NCBI GenBank assembly: GCA_033961575.1
Contig: CM066727.1
Location: 155,171,434-155,235,433, forward strand
DNA length: 64,000 bases
From: Aselliscus stoliczkanus
Taxonomy: Eukaryota > Chordata > Mammalia > Chiroptera > Hipposideridae
Reading direction: 5' to 3'
Part shown: piece after piece, positions 44,074-56,040 of the stretch
How the letters are laid out: every line of letters begins with the position of its first letter
Numbering within the stretch: the first letter of the stretch is position 1
The notes under the pieces: model-generated
The model's input: the letters and a program-made list of their open reading frames with translations, nothing else
Told to the model about the DNA's origin: nothing
The model's database searches: none
Made by a program: the position numbers and the translations under genes

Positions 44074-47000
44074 CTGGAAAGGGAGGAAAATTACCCGATT
44101 AATTTTTGGTATCTGACATTCAAACTCAAACTCGTGAAGTCAGCCCATACCTGGCTGCCTTTGGTTAGGGGATTGGAAAGCATCAGGACAATAAAAAGGA
44201 GTGAGAAATGTTCCCTCAGCCAGCAGGAACTGAATCTTAACCATCTTCCAGTGGTGGTCCCCCAGGTTGCTGACAGACTCGATGAGAAGAGACTTTAGGC
44301 AACTCCTACCCCAAGAATACCTAGGGGGGCTTCCTGACCCTTCTTGGCTATTCACAACCATCACAGCTCAGATCCCAATCAGTGAAGGCTGCAGACTGGC
44401 AGTCTACCCTAAAAGAACTAAACAAGAGGTCAAGGCCAAGACCAAGACCATCAACCTCCCATTAGGCCTGAGAAGCAAGCACAAATCCTGGATATAAACT
44501 GATATTCAGAAATAATCTAATCCAGTGGAACTTCATTCAATCTTAGGTGGAAGCCCAGTGTATTAAGCAAATGAAAGTTGAGTTGCTTTGACTGAAGCTG
44601 GGCACATGAAGAATTTAAAGGTTGTGAAGATAGTTATGACTCAAAAAAGGATATTTTAGAGGATTTGTATAATATAATATTGGCAACCAGCTTTTGTAAA
44701 TATATCTCAAAAGTCCTCATTGTAATTGTGGCACAGACCAGAGACCCAGCAATCCTATCCAGTCACCTGCTTCTACCACCACTGCACTGTCTCTTGTTTC
44801 ATAAGGTCTGTGAGAAAAGCTCGTGGTTTCACTTGGTCCCCTGCTGCTGGAGCAGACTATGTTTGACACACTAACCATACAAAGAATGCTTCTCTGGAAA
44901 AAAATTAAGACAAACAAATGCATAAAACTGGTCCACTTTTGAGATATATTTACAAAAGCTCGTCGCCAATATTATACAAATTCTCTAAATATCCTTTTTT
45001 GAGTCATAACTATCTTCACAACATTTAAATTCTTCATACAGTGGACCGTTGCTTGCATATAGTAGACGGTTTATGCCACTGAACTTCTTTTCCCTTTGAT
45101 ACTAATCTTCGGGATTCGCGTCTTTTTTTTTTTCTCTTAAGGGTTGTTTTTACTTGTTCCTTGTTCTCCATCAGCTAAAGACTTTTGGTTTATTTCTTGC
45201 TCAGTGGCCTGCCTTACCTTAACCCTGGGCCTACAGTGTATAAGCAAGTTTCCAAATCTGCAGTGTACACAGATGCTGAGCTCAAGAGCCATTCTCTTAT
45301 CTTTGGGTGGTGGGCTGACTAACCTTCTCATTCATAGCCAGAATCATCATGAGTTTTCTGAAGAGGGTAACGAAATCTAAGAAGAGGTCAACGCAGTGCC
45401 TGAAAGAGAACCAGATTACAAGTTGCACTTCCTACTTTCCTTTATCCACAGGCCCACAGAGATGCAAAACCCCACCCCAACCCATGAGTCAGCTTCAGCA
45501 ACACTCCACCACCAGCTAAAGAAGTAAAACTCTGGTCTCTGAGGATCATTTCAACTCAATGAAGCCATGTAGCATAGAGAAAATAAACACTGGGCTTTAG
45601 ACTCTGCAGAGGCCCAACTCTGAACTACCATTAATTTCGAGAGGGTTACTACATGAAAAAATACATATATTACAAAAATTATATATATATATATCTTCTT
45701 CTCATTGTCAAAGTATACAAAAGTGGAATAAAAGGTAAAAAAAAAAAATCTATTTCCTTCTTCCGCTGCCTAGAAGTAACAACCACTATTAAAAGTACGG
45801 ATATATAAACACATATAATTGGTTCAATTTTTAAAAAAACTGGTGTCTTTCAGGAATTGAGGGGAAACTGCTATTTGGTGCATAGTTCCAAGAACATGGG
45901 TATCCTACCACATACACCCCTGAAGCTTGGCCACATAAGTTCAGCCAGTGCCACCTGGTCCAATCTTATCTGTACCAACGTGGACAGAAAGGGGGGTCAG
46001 GCAAATGATCGCCCCTCCCCGCCCAGGATTCAGAAAAAGAGCTGTGGAATGGAGTAGTATGCCGCACCCTTCATTCTCGTTAAAGACCAGTTTTCACACT
46101 CACCAGATATAATCTTTATCTCCATGTTCAGCCTTTTCAATAATGAGTTGAGTATCAAAAAGGACAAAGCCACACATGACCACCAGCCCCACATACAGGT
46201 TTGCCTAACAGAAGAATGAGATGAGGTTACCATATGGCAGACACCTTAGAGAAAAAAGCCATGTTTCTTTCTGGCTCTTGGCCACTTGAAAGTACATCAA
46301 ATGCTAACCCATCGACATTAACATTTATGGAACTGAAGCCTATAGTGAAGAACAGGTTAATTTCCTCGGCACAATTCTACATTCATTTTTTTTAGGTCAC
46401 TAGAAGAGTTTTGATCATTTTAACAAGGAGCTGCTGCTGGACTGGACTTAGAAAAAAGATCTCTGAGCAAACCTTGCTTCTCCTTGGCAATGTCCAACCC
46501 ATTTAGCCTGAACTTCTACCCACAGCAGACTATTCTAGGCGAGTTAGTAGAAAGGCTTCAAGAGCACTGCTCAACAAAGGTGAGCATTCTAGAAGATTCT
46601 CAGTCTATCTTGCTTTAGGGTTAAGAAAAAGAAGTGTGAGGCAAATGGCCACTGGAAAGTTATATGCAAAGTCTCACCTGGAAAAGCCAAATGGATCCAA
46701 AGAAAAGATTCCCCAGGGAAGATAAGAGCATCAGGCTCATGGCTGACATCAAGACACCTATGAGAGATGGCAAAAAGCTGTTTTGAGAGAAGCCAAAGTA
46801 AAGCAATCCCATGAAAGCCATTCCTTCCATTCCCCCTAAAATGCTTTTTATTTCAACCTGACAGCCACAAGCAGTTTCGGGAAAGAGGGGTAGGGAAATA
46901 GTACTAGTGAAAATCATGGCTAGAGTGGAGACCTCACCCTGTTTTCCAATCCACACTCACCTCCTAGAAAGAGGTAGCTACGGCGCCTGGCATACAGTGC

Positions 47001-50000
47001 ACTCAGGGTGAAGCAGGTGAAGATCATTGCAGTACCCATGAAGGCAGTGGGAAGGATGCTGTCAAGGAAAAGACCAGGACACTGAGGCCACAGGAATATA
47101 GTCTATATTTAGAAGGTAACTTCATAAAGGTAGAAAGACGCAAGACACTACTAAAATAGTTACCTGGGGTTGATGGCAATGCACAACTCCAGGGCAGGGC
47201 CCAGGCCCACTCCTAGAAAACAAAAAGCCCCAGTACACAACATTATCATCAATTCTTAAAGAGGACCCTCATTCAAAGGCCTATCATTAATAGCAAAGCC
47301 ATGCCCACGCTCCTTAAACAAACAAAATACATGTGGACTTAGTATATCAAACATTTTTCTAGCTAAATCTTTAAGGCTGCAAAACTCTGGAGCCTGTAAT
47401 GTGGGCCAGATCAGGAATTAGATAAGAAAAAGAGGATTAAGAGCAAAGCAGAGCTGGCCAGCAACCTAGTAGTCATACAGGACTGACTCCCTTTGTAGCA
47501 AAGAAGGCCAGACCAGTTCTGCAGGTGGACACTGGCCAACAGGAGGACACAGCGGCAACCTGTTCTGGCTCCAATATTTCCTCTACTTTGGCTGTTCTCC
47601 TTTCTCCTGATAATTCCACCCCTCAATACCTTCAAAGACTAGCTTTCCCTTATCTAAAATTCTTAAATCTCTAAATCCCTGCCTTTCTACAATGTCTTCA
47701 ACACCATATAGATTAGACTCACTGAGAAGAAGCTGTACTAACTCAAATGTTGCTTTGCAAGTATTTTTATTATGTAGCTTTAGTCCTGTTTCCCTTAATG
47801 ATAATTCTAGAAGTGCTGTGCTTTTCTTTTCTTGCGAATCAGCAAAGTGCCTTGTGTGATAGATGTCAGTGTATGGTTTTAATTATCTGTAAGTTTCAGA
47901 GTAGATGCTTCTGTGATAGTTGCCAGTGCGAGTCCAATGAAGTCAGATTCTTGGGCCTCATTTACTCCATATCTACCATTAACAAGTTATGCTACCTAAG
48001 CTCTTGAACCTATTCATTCAAGCACATAAATGCTTGTTTTTGGATACAAAAGTAGAAGTCACAGTCACTAGTCACAAAGAGCTTACCCTCTGGACAGAGA
48101 AGATATACCTACACGAACTAAGAAAGCAGTACAAGGCAAGCTACATTCAAATATAAGGTTGGAAAGTAAGTGTACAAGTTGGGGTGAAACAGAAAAAAAA
48201 ACATAAAAATCTCCGGCCTTACTAAAACATATGGTCCCGTCCCTGCGCCTAAATTAGACCAATCCTTAATATACCTGTAAGGAAAGCAAATCCAGCAAGA
48301 AGTCCCAGTCTTTTATGCTCAGTTTCATGGCTATGAGGTGTCGCCATCAGCCAGATCATCAACCCCAGCGAGCCGAGGGCAGAAAGCAGGCCAGCCTGTC
48401 AGACCAAGTCATTAATTAAATATTTAAAAGTACTGAGTTTATTTTGCAGACATTATTAGATTCAAATATTCCTAATATTTGCTCCTAATCAGGGGGCAGT
48501 GGAAAAGGCAGTGGGGGCTCGAGAAACCAGAAGCCGTGAAGGACAGGGTTAGGACCACGGTGGATGCTGGGGGCTCTTCTGGCCTGGGTAGTTCATCAAC
48601 CACAACTATCTAAGTCAAACTATGAGTCTTGTCCAAAAAATAGGAAAGATGAACCAAAGTGACAGGTGCAAGAAGTACTGGGTTGTCGGAAAAGTCATGA
48701 CACATTTTTTCTGTTTTTCATTGCAAAAATGTGTCATGATTTTTCTGACAACCCAACACATTCCAATCTATAGAACGAGTAGAAATGACCCCTTTTAGGT
48801 CACTTTAAAACACATACACAAATACACATACATAGACTCAATGTTTACATCCCCCAAAATTCATGTTTAAATCCTAACCCCCAATATAATGGTATTTAGT
48901 GATAGGGTCTTGGAAGGTGATTTAGGTCATAAGGGTGTAAGGGTGGTGCCTTCATTATAAAAGGCAACCCAGAGAGCTCTCTTGTCCCTTTCATCACATG
49001 GGGACACAGCGAGAAAACGGCTGTTCATGAACCAGGAGGTAGGCCCTGACTCACCACACAGCAAATCTGCCAATGCTTTGATCTTGGACTTCCCAGCTTA
49101 GAAACTATGAGAACTCTTTGTTGTGTAAGCCCCTCAGTCTATGGTACTCTGTTATAGCAGCCTGAATATACTGAGATGGACAGCATGCAGTTACTTCTGG
49201 GTGATGGGATTATGGAGTTTTGTATTTATTTCTTATCATTAGTCTTTTATCCAAATTCTCTACAATGAACATGCCTTTGTTTTAAAAGAAGAAAAACAGT
49301 TGTTCTTTTTTAAGGAGTCGGGGAAAGCTACAGGCATTAGAAAAAGGGAAAAATCATTAAGGATGAATGTAGACACATTTAAAGGAATGAAGTTCCCTCA
49401 TCCTTTAAAGGTATAGTCAGTTCTTGTTTTTCACAGTAGCTATGTTCTATAACGTCACTATGAACAATGGATTAGTGAATACTAACACCTGCTCCTGGGG
49501 GAAATAAAAGGTTAGGTTGTGAATCGCTGGCCACATTTTCATCAACTGATCACTATATAACCTTGTTTTCTGTTTTCTGTTTAAAGAAAACAGAAATGTA
49601 TATTACTGACTCACTGACACGGAAGTCAGCAGCACTGTAACTCGTGCCTGAACAAAGCTTGTCTAACACATGCATGTCCTCCATAAGGCCCGTCGCAGTC
49701 TCCTCTCGCTTAGGAACTCGAAGGGCACTTTAGCCCTGTTCCTGGGGACCATTTTAAAGACAAAAACAAAGCACAAAAATGTCCCACTAAATAAACTGTG
49801 AAAAGGACACGTTTATAGTGTGATAGCTTGAGATAAGGTAATGTGTTGCCTTGTTCAACCTCTGTTGGAACATGGTATGATGGGCAACTCAAATTTTTTG
49901 CTGCTGTGTATGACTATAAATGTTTGCAAAAATATTGACTTTAGGGTTACAAATAAAGTTTAGTGAGTAGGTATATTCACAAATATGAAATCCATGAAAA

Positions 50001-51440
50001 ATGAGGATAACTTTATTTTACATTACTTAAAAGCGCCACTCTTGCCTAAAAGGTAGAATATGTTTTAGTCTAAAATCAAGGGATCAAAATCCCACCCTCT
50101 GAGTGTCTACAGTAATTTTTCAAACAACCTGGCAGGAGATGCCGGAGCACAGGGATAGTTCCCAGCAGTGCCAGTCCCATTATATGCTTGCACACCCTTG
50201 TACTTACACTAAATAGGACGCTCTAACAGGGATAAGCCTCGGCTAGTGAGAACTTCAGGCTTGTTGGTTATTTCTCAGCTGTCCCTTCTATTCCTGCTGA
50301 CCAAACCCAAGTTCTCCCTCAACACAGGAAAATTAGTTATTGAAGGGTTTCACTCAACCATGCAGATATAAGTGTATCAGAGACTAAAACAGATCAAATC
50401 CTTAAAGGTCTCAACACAGCCTCTCCTGATAATTCATCATACAATCAGTATTTTATATCCAAGTACTCTAGTCATTCAGGAAAAAGAAAGAGGAAAAAAA
50501 GAGGAAACGATTTTTTTAAAAAGCTACTGTGCCAAAGAACCCCAGCATGCACGTCATGCCTCTATTGGTGGGTAGGGGGGTCTCGTATGTCAGCAACATA
50601 GCATTCAGGGTCAGGGTTAAGACATTCCATAGAGACATTTTGGTCTAGAAAGGGAAGAGCCATGAGAAAACCCCTGGCTCTGGCTGAGTTCAAGTTTCAA
50701 ACTATTGCAAAAGATTAAAGAGGGGCATAGGCTTGCAATGAGCTAGTGTCCTTCAACTGCAATTTGGACAATACAAGTAGGGGAGAAAACTGCTCTTACC
50801 TGAATGAAATGAGTGGCCACATGGACATAAGCTCCCGCAGCCGCCACAAACATACAAAGGGCAAAACTGGCATAGACCTTCTTCAGGTGCTGCTGTGTCG
50901 AGGGGGTTCTAAGAAAGAATGTTAATTACAGCCATCACTCACGGACCAATTCAATCTCATCTCTTCTCTCTCTTCTTCCCAGGGCATATGTGAAAGTTAT
51001 ATTACAATTTGAAAAAAAAATGTTTTGAAAACAGGTAACAGAAAAATTTTTTTTTTTTTGAGGGCAGTGTCACTGGCCCTCATATGTGGGATCCCGAACC
51101 GGGGCTGCTGGCGTCCCAAACCAGCTCTTAACCACCGCACCACTTGGCCGGCCCTAACAGAAAATCTTAAATGCTGGGGAAGAGCCAAAAGCCCCAAATT
51201 ATGAACAATTAGTACCGAAACTAGAATAACTAAAGCGCTTTCCAGGGATCACACAGCAGCCCTTAGAACCTGGGTGCTTTGATCATATCCTTGGGATTCT
51301 AGTAAAGTTAATGAACTAGGGAAAAGAAACCAGATATGAAAAGGACAAGCACTAAGAAACTATAGTCAAGGTCAAAACACTTACATGTGGGAAAATTTTA
51401 AGAGTGCATCAAAGTCGATCTTCCGATCAAATATGTTCAT
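44050..51440 (-). CDS. TMBIM6: Transmembrane BAX inhibitor motif-containing 6 (Bax inhibitor-1), complete, 9 coding exons
   Basis: Nine exons on the minus strand join to 714 nt, or 237 aa plus stop, the same length as human TMBIM6. The protein begins MNIFDRKI and ends EKDKKKEKK. The family is known as a multi-pass ER membrane protein that leaks calcium in a pH-dependent way and protects cells from ER stress and apoptosis. Six to seven hydrophobic segments are visible from about residue 30 to 225. Asp209 and Asp213, the residues linked to calcium leak and pH sensing, are present in the exon 8 sequence HCVDLFLDF. The Lys-rich tail, thought to serve as the C-terminal pH/oligomerisation region, is intact. 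Differences from human as I recall it are conservative (N9 to D, Q to H near residue 86, F to L at about 105). The gene converges on NCKAP5L. The call is firm. Confidence 0.97.
44606..45037. repeat. Foldback: about 105-bp inverted repeat in the last TMBIM6 intron
   Basis: Arm 44606-44714 and the reverse complement of 44935-45037 match with only a few differences and a 6-nt indel (for example 'gttgtgaagatagttatgac' and 'gcttttgtaaatatatctca'). The 220-nt spacer has no recognised content. Not matched to a family I know. Confidence 0.85.
45324..45399 (-). CDS. TMBIM6: TMBIM6 coding exon 8
   Basis: 76 nt, completing Trp205 and giving residues 206-230 ([15 protein letters not shown] to AMNEK), including the key Asp209 and Asp213. 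Acceptor ctttcag, donor gttagt, a less common but acceptable donor. Confidence 0.95.
46104..46204 (-). CDS. TMBIM6: TMBIM6 coding exon 7
   Basis: 101 nt, residues 172-204 ([19 protein letters not shown] to GDKDYI) and two bases of Trp205. Acceptor ctgttag, donor gtgagt. Confidence 0.95.
46678..46757 (-). CDS. TMBIM6: TMBIM6 coding exon 6
   Basis: 80 nt, residues 145-171 ([12 protein letters not shown] to SIWLFQ), a hydrophobic segment. Acceptor ctcatag, donor gtgaga. Confidence 0.95.
46961..47058 (-). CDS. TMBIM6: TMBIM6 coding exon 5
   Basis: 98 nt, completing Ser112, residues 113-144 ([13 protein letters not shown] to SYLFLG) and one base of Gly145. Acceptor cttgacag, donor gtgagt. Confidence 0.95.
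47164..47212 (-). CDS. TMBIM6: TMBIM6 coding exon 4 (49 nt)
   Basis: 49 nt, residues 96-112 with both end codons split ([17 protein letters not shown]). Acceptor tttctag, donor gtaact. Only 105 nt of intron separates it from the next exon. Confidence 0.93.
48275..48395 (-). CDS. TMBIM6: TMBIM6 coding exon 3
   Basis: 121 nt, residues 56-95 ([13 protein letters not shown] to AGFAFLT) plus one base of Gly96. It holds the second and third hydrophobic segments, split by the loop [12 protein letters not shown]. Acceptor tctgacag, donor gtatat. Confidence 0.95.
48678..48760. mobile_element. Mariner-like palindromic MITE (about 83 bp)
   Basis: Left arm ctgggttgtcggaaaagtca and right arm tgatttttctgacaacccaa are near-perfect reverse complements over about 33 bp with a 16-nt loop, as in MADE1-type mariner MITEs. 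It lies in a TMBIM6 intron and would fold into a hairpin RNA. Confidence 0.8.
48836..49180 (+). repeat. Old interspersed repeat (copy 2)
   Basis: 'cccccaaaattcatgtttaa', 'tggtatttagtgatagggtc' and 'ctgttatagcagcctgaata' align with the 34754 copy. It lies in the TMBIM6 intron between coding exons 2 and 3. Confidence 0.55.
49420..50030. mobile_element. Old DNA-transposon (Tigger/MER-type) relic
   Basis: 'agtcagttcttgtttttcac' with 'gttctataacgtcactatga' at one side and 'aatatgaaatccatgaaaaa'tgaggataact at the other form the expected degenerate inverted ends. In the TMBIM6 intron. Confidence 0.6.
50800..50908 (-). CDS. TMBIM6: TMBIM6 coding exon 2
   Basis: 109 nt, completing Ile19 and giving residues 20-55 ([12 protein letters not shown] to THFIQ), with the first hydrophobic segment. 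Acceptor tttcttag, donor gtaaga. Confidence 0.95.
51046..51154 (-). mobile_element. Short type A SINE in TMBIM6 intron
   Basis: Poly(T), gagggcagtgtcactggccc through ggccggccc; target duplication taacagaaaa at 51036 and 51155. It lies between coding exons 1 and 2. Confidence 0.93.
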
Positions 51441-51472
51441 GATGCCAAAGTTGGTGGGACGCAGCCTCCACT
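51385..51472 (-). CDS. TMBIM6: TMBIM6 exon with start codon (coding exon 1)
   Basis: Minus strand: acceptor attctacag, then 32 nt of leader, ATG at 51440-51438, residues 1-18 and two bases of codon 19, then donor gtaagt. The encoded start [18 protein letters not shown] identifies the gene. Confidence 0.95.
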
Positions 51473-51578
51473 CTGTAGAATAAAGGATAAAAAGAGAAAA
51501 GGTTATTTTAAAATACAAGTACACACCAAATAACATAAAAAAAAACCAAAACTTTCTTATCAAAAATAGCTACAACTT

Positions 51579-51687
51579 GGGCCAGCCGAGTGGTGCGGTG
51601 GTTAAGTGCTGGTTTGGGAGGCCGGCAGCCCCGGTTCGGGTCCCACCTATGAGGGCCAGTGACACTGCCCTCAAAAAAAAAAAAAAA
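51579..51687 (+). mobile_element. Short type A SINE about 100 bp upstream of the TMBIM6 start exon
   Basis: Target duplication agctacaactt at 51568 and 51688. It is antisense to TMBIM6 and close to the acceptor of the start-codon exon. Confidence 0.93.
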
Positions 51688-52111
51688 GCTACAACTTTGG
51701 AAAAATGAAAGTTATTTAAAATCCCACTGCCCTAACATAACCATTTATATATTTCTTTCTAGAATAGATTTGCAATCAATCAATCATTTTAAAGGGGACA
51801 GAGGAAAAAATCCAGGTTTTTCTCCCCAAACTATTTCATTAATAGAACTTGATTTCTGTTCTTTCAGAAGGTAATTTGCAACCTTTAAAAAAGTTTTTCT
51901 TTGAGGAATTCTCAATTAGCAATCTAGTTAAAGGAACCCAGTCAATGGAACATAAAGAAATTCTGTCGTTGTTTCAAGATGCTATAGAATTCCCTCAGCA
52001 AAGATATAGAACCTCAAAAATTAAAAAAGGAAAAACTATAAGGCTGGGTCTAGCACTAGGACTTGCGTTTTAAATATATACATGTAAAGCTTTTTACTGA
52101 TGCACTTTATT

Positions 52112-52226
52112 ATTATTATTATTTTTTTTTGAGGGCAGTGTCACTAGCCCTTACATGTGGGACCGAACTGAGGCCGCTGGCTTCCCAAGCCAGCGCTTAA
52201 CCACCGCGCCACTCGGCCGGCCCCTA
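52112..52226 (-). mobile_element. Short type A SINE
   Basis: Target duplication gatgcactttatt at 52099 and 52227; (att)n and poly(T) at its 3' end. Confidence 0.92.
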
Positions 52227-54417
52227 GATGCACTTTATTTTTTAATTTTTTTTTTTATTGATTACCCAGCAGCTGACAGCATTTTAGAACTGAACTAAAA
52301 GGGATTCAGAATTTTAAAAAGAGAAAAGTTCCTACCTCCATGAATAAGGAATTTGTGCAAAAAGAATTTTTAAACGTAATTTCAGAACTTTTCCCACAAA
52401 AGAGTTGGTATAGCACAAAGAATTCCTTCCTGTATACCCTTCATCCAGACTAAATGTTAAGATTTCACCATATTTGCTTTATCCTTTCTCTATATATGGC
52501 AATATATAGACTTGAAAATATTTTTTCTAGCCATGCAGACACAATGCTTCTTTACCTTTAAATACTTCCATGTGTATATCCTGAAAACGGTAAAAATCAG
52601 TAAATTAACACTGATAGTCTGATCTACAAGAGCTTATTCAGATCTTGCCAACTGTCCCAAAATGTCAAAAAAGGCATTTTTTAACTGAACTATACCGTTA
52701 CTACATTACATCAATACGATAGGTCAGGCTCTTAAGTTTTGCTCCCTACCCTATCTCACATGCAATCCTAAATAAACATGCTCCAATTTATAAAACTAAA
52801 AATCTAATCAAGATTTTTCATCTTTCCTATATATAAACCTTCCAGATCCTTATAGACCCATATGCCCATTCATTTCAAATCTACCAAAAAAGTGGGGGAG
52901 ACGGGAGACTAAAACACAAAAGTTGTTTGGAAGACAGGCCAACTACTCATGCCCATTTTAATCAGAAACTAGCCTAATACAGCAAAATTCATCTGGGCAA
53001 TAAAATTTACAATCCCTGAACCAATTTCTTGAGGAATCCTGGGCCAGGGGAAAGATGCCATTCTTAGAGTTCAAAAGCATCACTACCCGTTTCCTGAGGC
53101 TCTCTCTCACCAATGAAACAAAATGGCTGGCGTGCTTTCTCTGATTTCCTTTCCTTTCTCACAGTCCCTACTCACCTCAATTCTTTTGCTAATTCTTTTC
53201 TTAGGAATGGATACAGGGTGAGGCTGCAGAACCTACTAAAGCTGTTGCTCTCATCTCTAAGTCATGGGGCCCTGGGTCCTCTTGATCCAGATGGTGCAAT
53301 TATTGCAGGCTGTTGCAATGCCAACCACAGCCTTCCATAACCATGATGAATAGGTCCTCTAGAGAGCACCCTTACAGGATGGCAGAATCCAGCGCCTGGA
53401 AAGTGTCTTTGTTTAAGGCTTCCATTAACACCCTTAATGACATCCCAAGACAGAAGAACTTGCAACAGTACTGAAGCAACCTTCAGAGCCAAGTTTCTCA
53501 GTAGTATTCCCAACAATGCTTACAGTACCTCTTGCTTCCAAAATAAGGAGAGGGGTTAAATTCTCAAACACTCAGGGAATTGTTAGTCACAAAGGGGCAA
53601 CACTCTAATCAGACCCCACTAGTGGAAACATAAGAGGGAGGATGGCAGAAACTCCTTTTTCCAGTTCACTCTCTGACATTTCCCAGGGGGTACTGATTGC
53701 CTCTTTCTGGGGCTCTCTTAAAACTGCTGATACAAAAACCCAAACTATCAAAAGTTGTCAGGGTAGGGAGAGAGGTGCTGAATAGGAATTTCTCCATGAT
53801 TTAGTCATGGCATGTGGTTTAAAAGCTTTTAAAAAAATAAAATCAGTTTTCCAACATTACTACCTATTCTAACATTTAAGTGAAATACATAACTACCAAA
53901 TTTTCTAGATGCAAAGATACACAGCAATTTTAATAATAGTTCTATGGGGGGAAAGAAATACAATAAAGTATACATCTAATATGACATGATGTACGATTAC
54001 ATAATTTCAGGAATGTTAAAAATGTGAGGGGAAAGAAGGCCTTAGAATTCAAAAAAATATGATAATTTGCTCTAGGTCTGTTCCAAATAGACAAGAACTA
54101 AGGCACAGGTAAGTAATGAATTGAAACTGTTTTAGAAGTTTGGCCTTAGGTTTCTATCTTGACCTCAACTAGCTGTGCTCAGAAGCTACACCGAAAAGAT
54201 ATTTACAATTCAATGGTCAATAAGCAAACTCAACTGAACAAGATTAAATTGCATTCATAACTCACAAATAGCAGCTCCCATTCCAAAGGTATCCTCAGTC
54301 CTGGGAAGAGTCAGCTCTTAAAAGAGCTTAAAGTATTCTAAACCATTAGCCAACTAAGCTAACAATCCAGAGAAGCCCCACAGTTAAATGAAAATATTTG
54401 TGTGTTTTTTTGTTTTA

Positions 54418-54500
54418 GTTTTTTTTTGAGGGCAGTGTCACTGGCCCTCATATGTGGGACCGAACCGGGGCTACTGGCTTCCAAGGCCAGCGCTTAACTG
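54418..54500 (-). mobile_element. 5'-truncated short type A SINE
   Basis: Poly(T), gagggcagtgtcactggccc and ggcttccaaggccagcgctt, then it stops at 'aact' without the head. Confidence 0.85.
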
Positions 54501-55366
54501 TTTTTTAAGTACATTAAAATGGCAAATTTTATGTTATGTATATTTTACCACAATAGAAAAAAAGTACATTACGGGTTCTCAAAAATTATATAGTCCCAAC
54601 ACACTATTACAAAATAGATACCAGCATTGGTCTGTCTTATCCTGAACCCCAAACTCGTACAAGAAATCTAGGAAGTGGATCCTCTCCCCCACTCCCAGTT
54701 CTATGCGTACTCAACTCTCACACAGGGAGGGGAAATCATTTACATGGAATGTAATATGGATGGTGCCTCCTGAACACCTGGGAAATTTGCCTGTATTGCA
54801 TTTGTAAATGACAAGTAAATGTTCAGGTGTTAATCATAACCAAATTCCTTTAATTTGGTCCAGAGCCTCATTTTATGTCTTCATCCTTAGGAAAGCAGGA
54901 ATCCCCAAACTGGTCAGAATCTGTCAAATTTTGTCAAGCACATATATACTGCTAATGCTTTGTTGGAAGTGTCACCATTCTATGGGTTCCAGGGCTCAGC
55001 CTTCTCTGCCAGAGCCATCCCCCCCAAAAAACCCAAAAGGCTTACTGTATACCAAGAAAGAAAAACTTAAGTAAAAACACTGTTTTGCTTGGGGAGGGAA
55101 GAGCAGCAGGGCCAGGCAAGAGACAGCTATTCCTATCAACGAGCATCTATGTGTTATGTCTCGTTAAATTACTTGTTTTGTTCTAGGTATCTTCCTTACC
55201 CTTGTCCTAAAATTTAAGATTCTTTGCAATCTTACTCCAATACCGATTAAGTGCAGTGCATATGAAACATGACCAGATACTGAAAAGTTATCATGTATCA
55301 AAACAAACAATCACGTATCTAGAATGCATTAAAAAAAATTCTTGCCTTTGAAAAATTAGTCTGCTG

Positions 55367-55453
55367 GGCTGGCCGAGTGGCGCGGTGGTTAAGAGCTGGC
55401 TTGGGATGCCAGCGACCCCGGTTCGGGTCCCACATGTGAGGGCCAGTGACACT

Positions 55454-55500
<47 letters not shown>

Positions 55501-55511
55501 AACAAAAAGTA
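55367..55511 (+). mobile_element. Short type A SINE with long poly(A)
   Basis: Target duplication agtctgctg at 55358 and 55512. The A-tail is about 60 nt and nearly pure at first, a sign of recent insertion. Confidence 0.93.
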
Positions 55512-55819
55512 AGTCTGCTGATGGCCGGAGCCTGGACAAAGGCTGCCTGAAGTGTACATAATTTAACATTAAACCGGCAAGTCAAACAAACATTGTTCAC
55601 ATATTTAATTAAACATAATTTGATTTGTAAATTATGGTTCTTCATTCCTGTTGTAATTTAACCATCTTGAACTTGGTTTCCACATATCCAGAAGGGACCA
55701 AATTAATACTTAGAAGAAAAATCCCATGTGGTTAAATTTAAAAAAAAAAAGGAGGGGGAATAGTTTGTAATATTTCAGTTCTTCTTATTGAATAGTTTTC
55801 ACACTCTGTATAAATGTGT

Positions 55820-56040
55820 CCCCAGCATAGTGGTTATAAGAGCAAGCTTGGCCTACTGCACTTGAATCCTGGCTGTTATTTCTTTAGTTGTTATGACATG
55901 AAGCAAGTTTCTGGCACTTAACCTCACTGTACTTCAGTTTCCTCATTTGCAAAAGGATAATGTATAATATTACCTACTTCATAGGGTTGAAGATTAAGGG
56001 AGATAATACAAACAAACTGCTTAGACTAGGGCTTCACGTG
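55820..56040 (+). mobile_element. MIR relic
   Basis: 'agtggttataagagcaagct', 'aacctcactgtacttcagtt', 'tcatagggttgaagattaag'. In TMBIM6 intron 1. Confidence 0.7.

Larger units (their letters stand above)
45400..50799 (-). other. TMBIM6: TMBIM6 introns between coding exons 8 and 2
   Basis: Introns of 704, 473, 203, 105, 1062 and 2404 nt. The largest carries the mariner-like MITE, an old repeat and a Tigger/MER relic. 47213-48274 shows nothing recognised. Confidence 0.75.

Noticed and set aside
53262..53516. Possible retrocopy or small gene in TMBIM6 intron 1
   Set aside because: The 84-aa frame resembles no family I know, and no poly(A) tail or target duplication was found around it.
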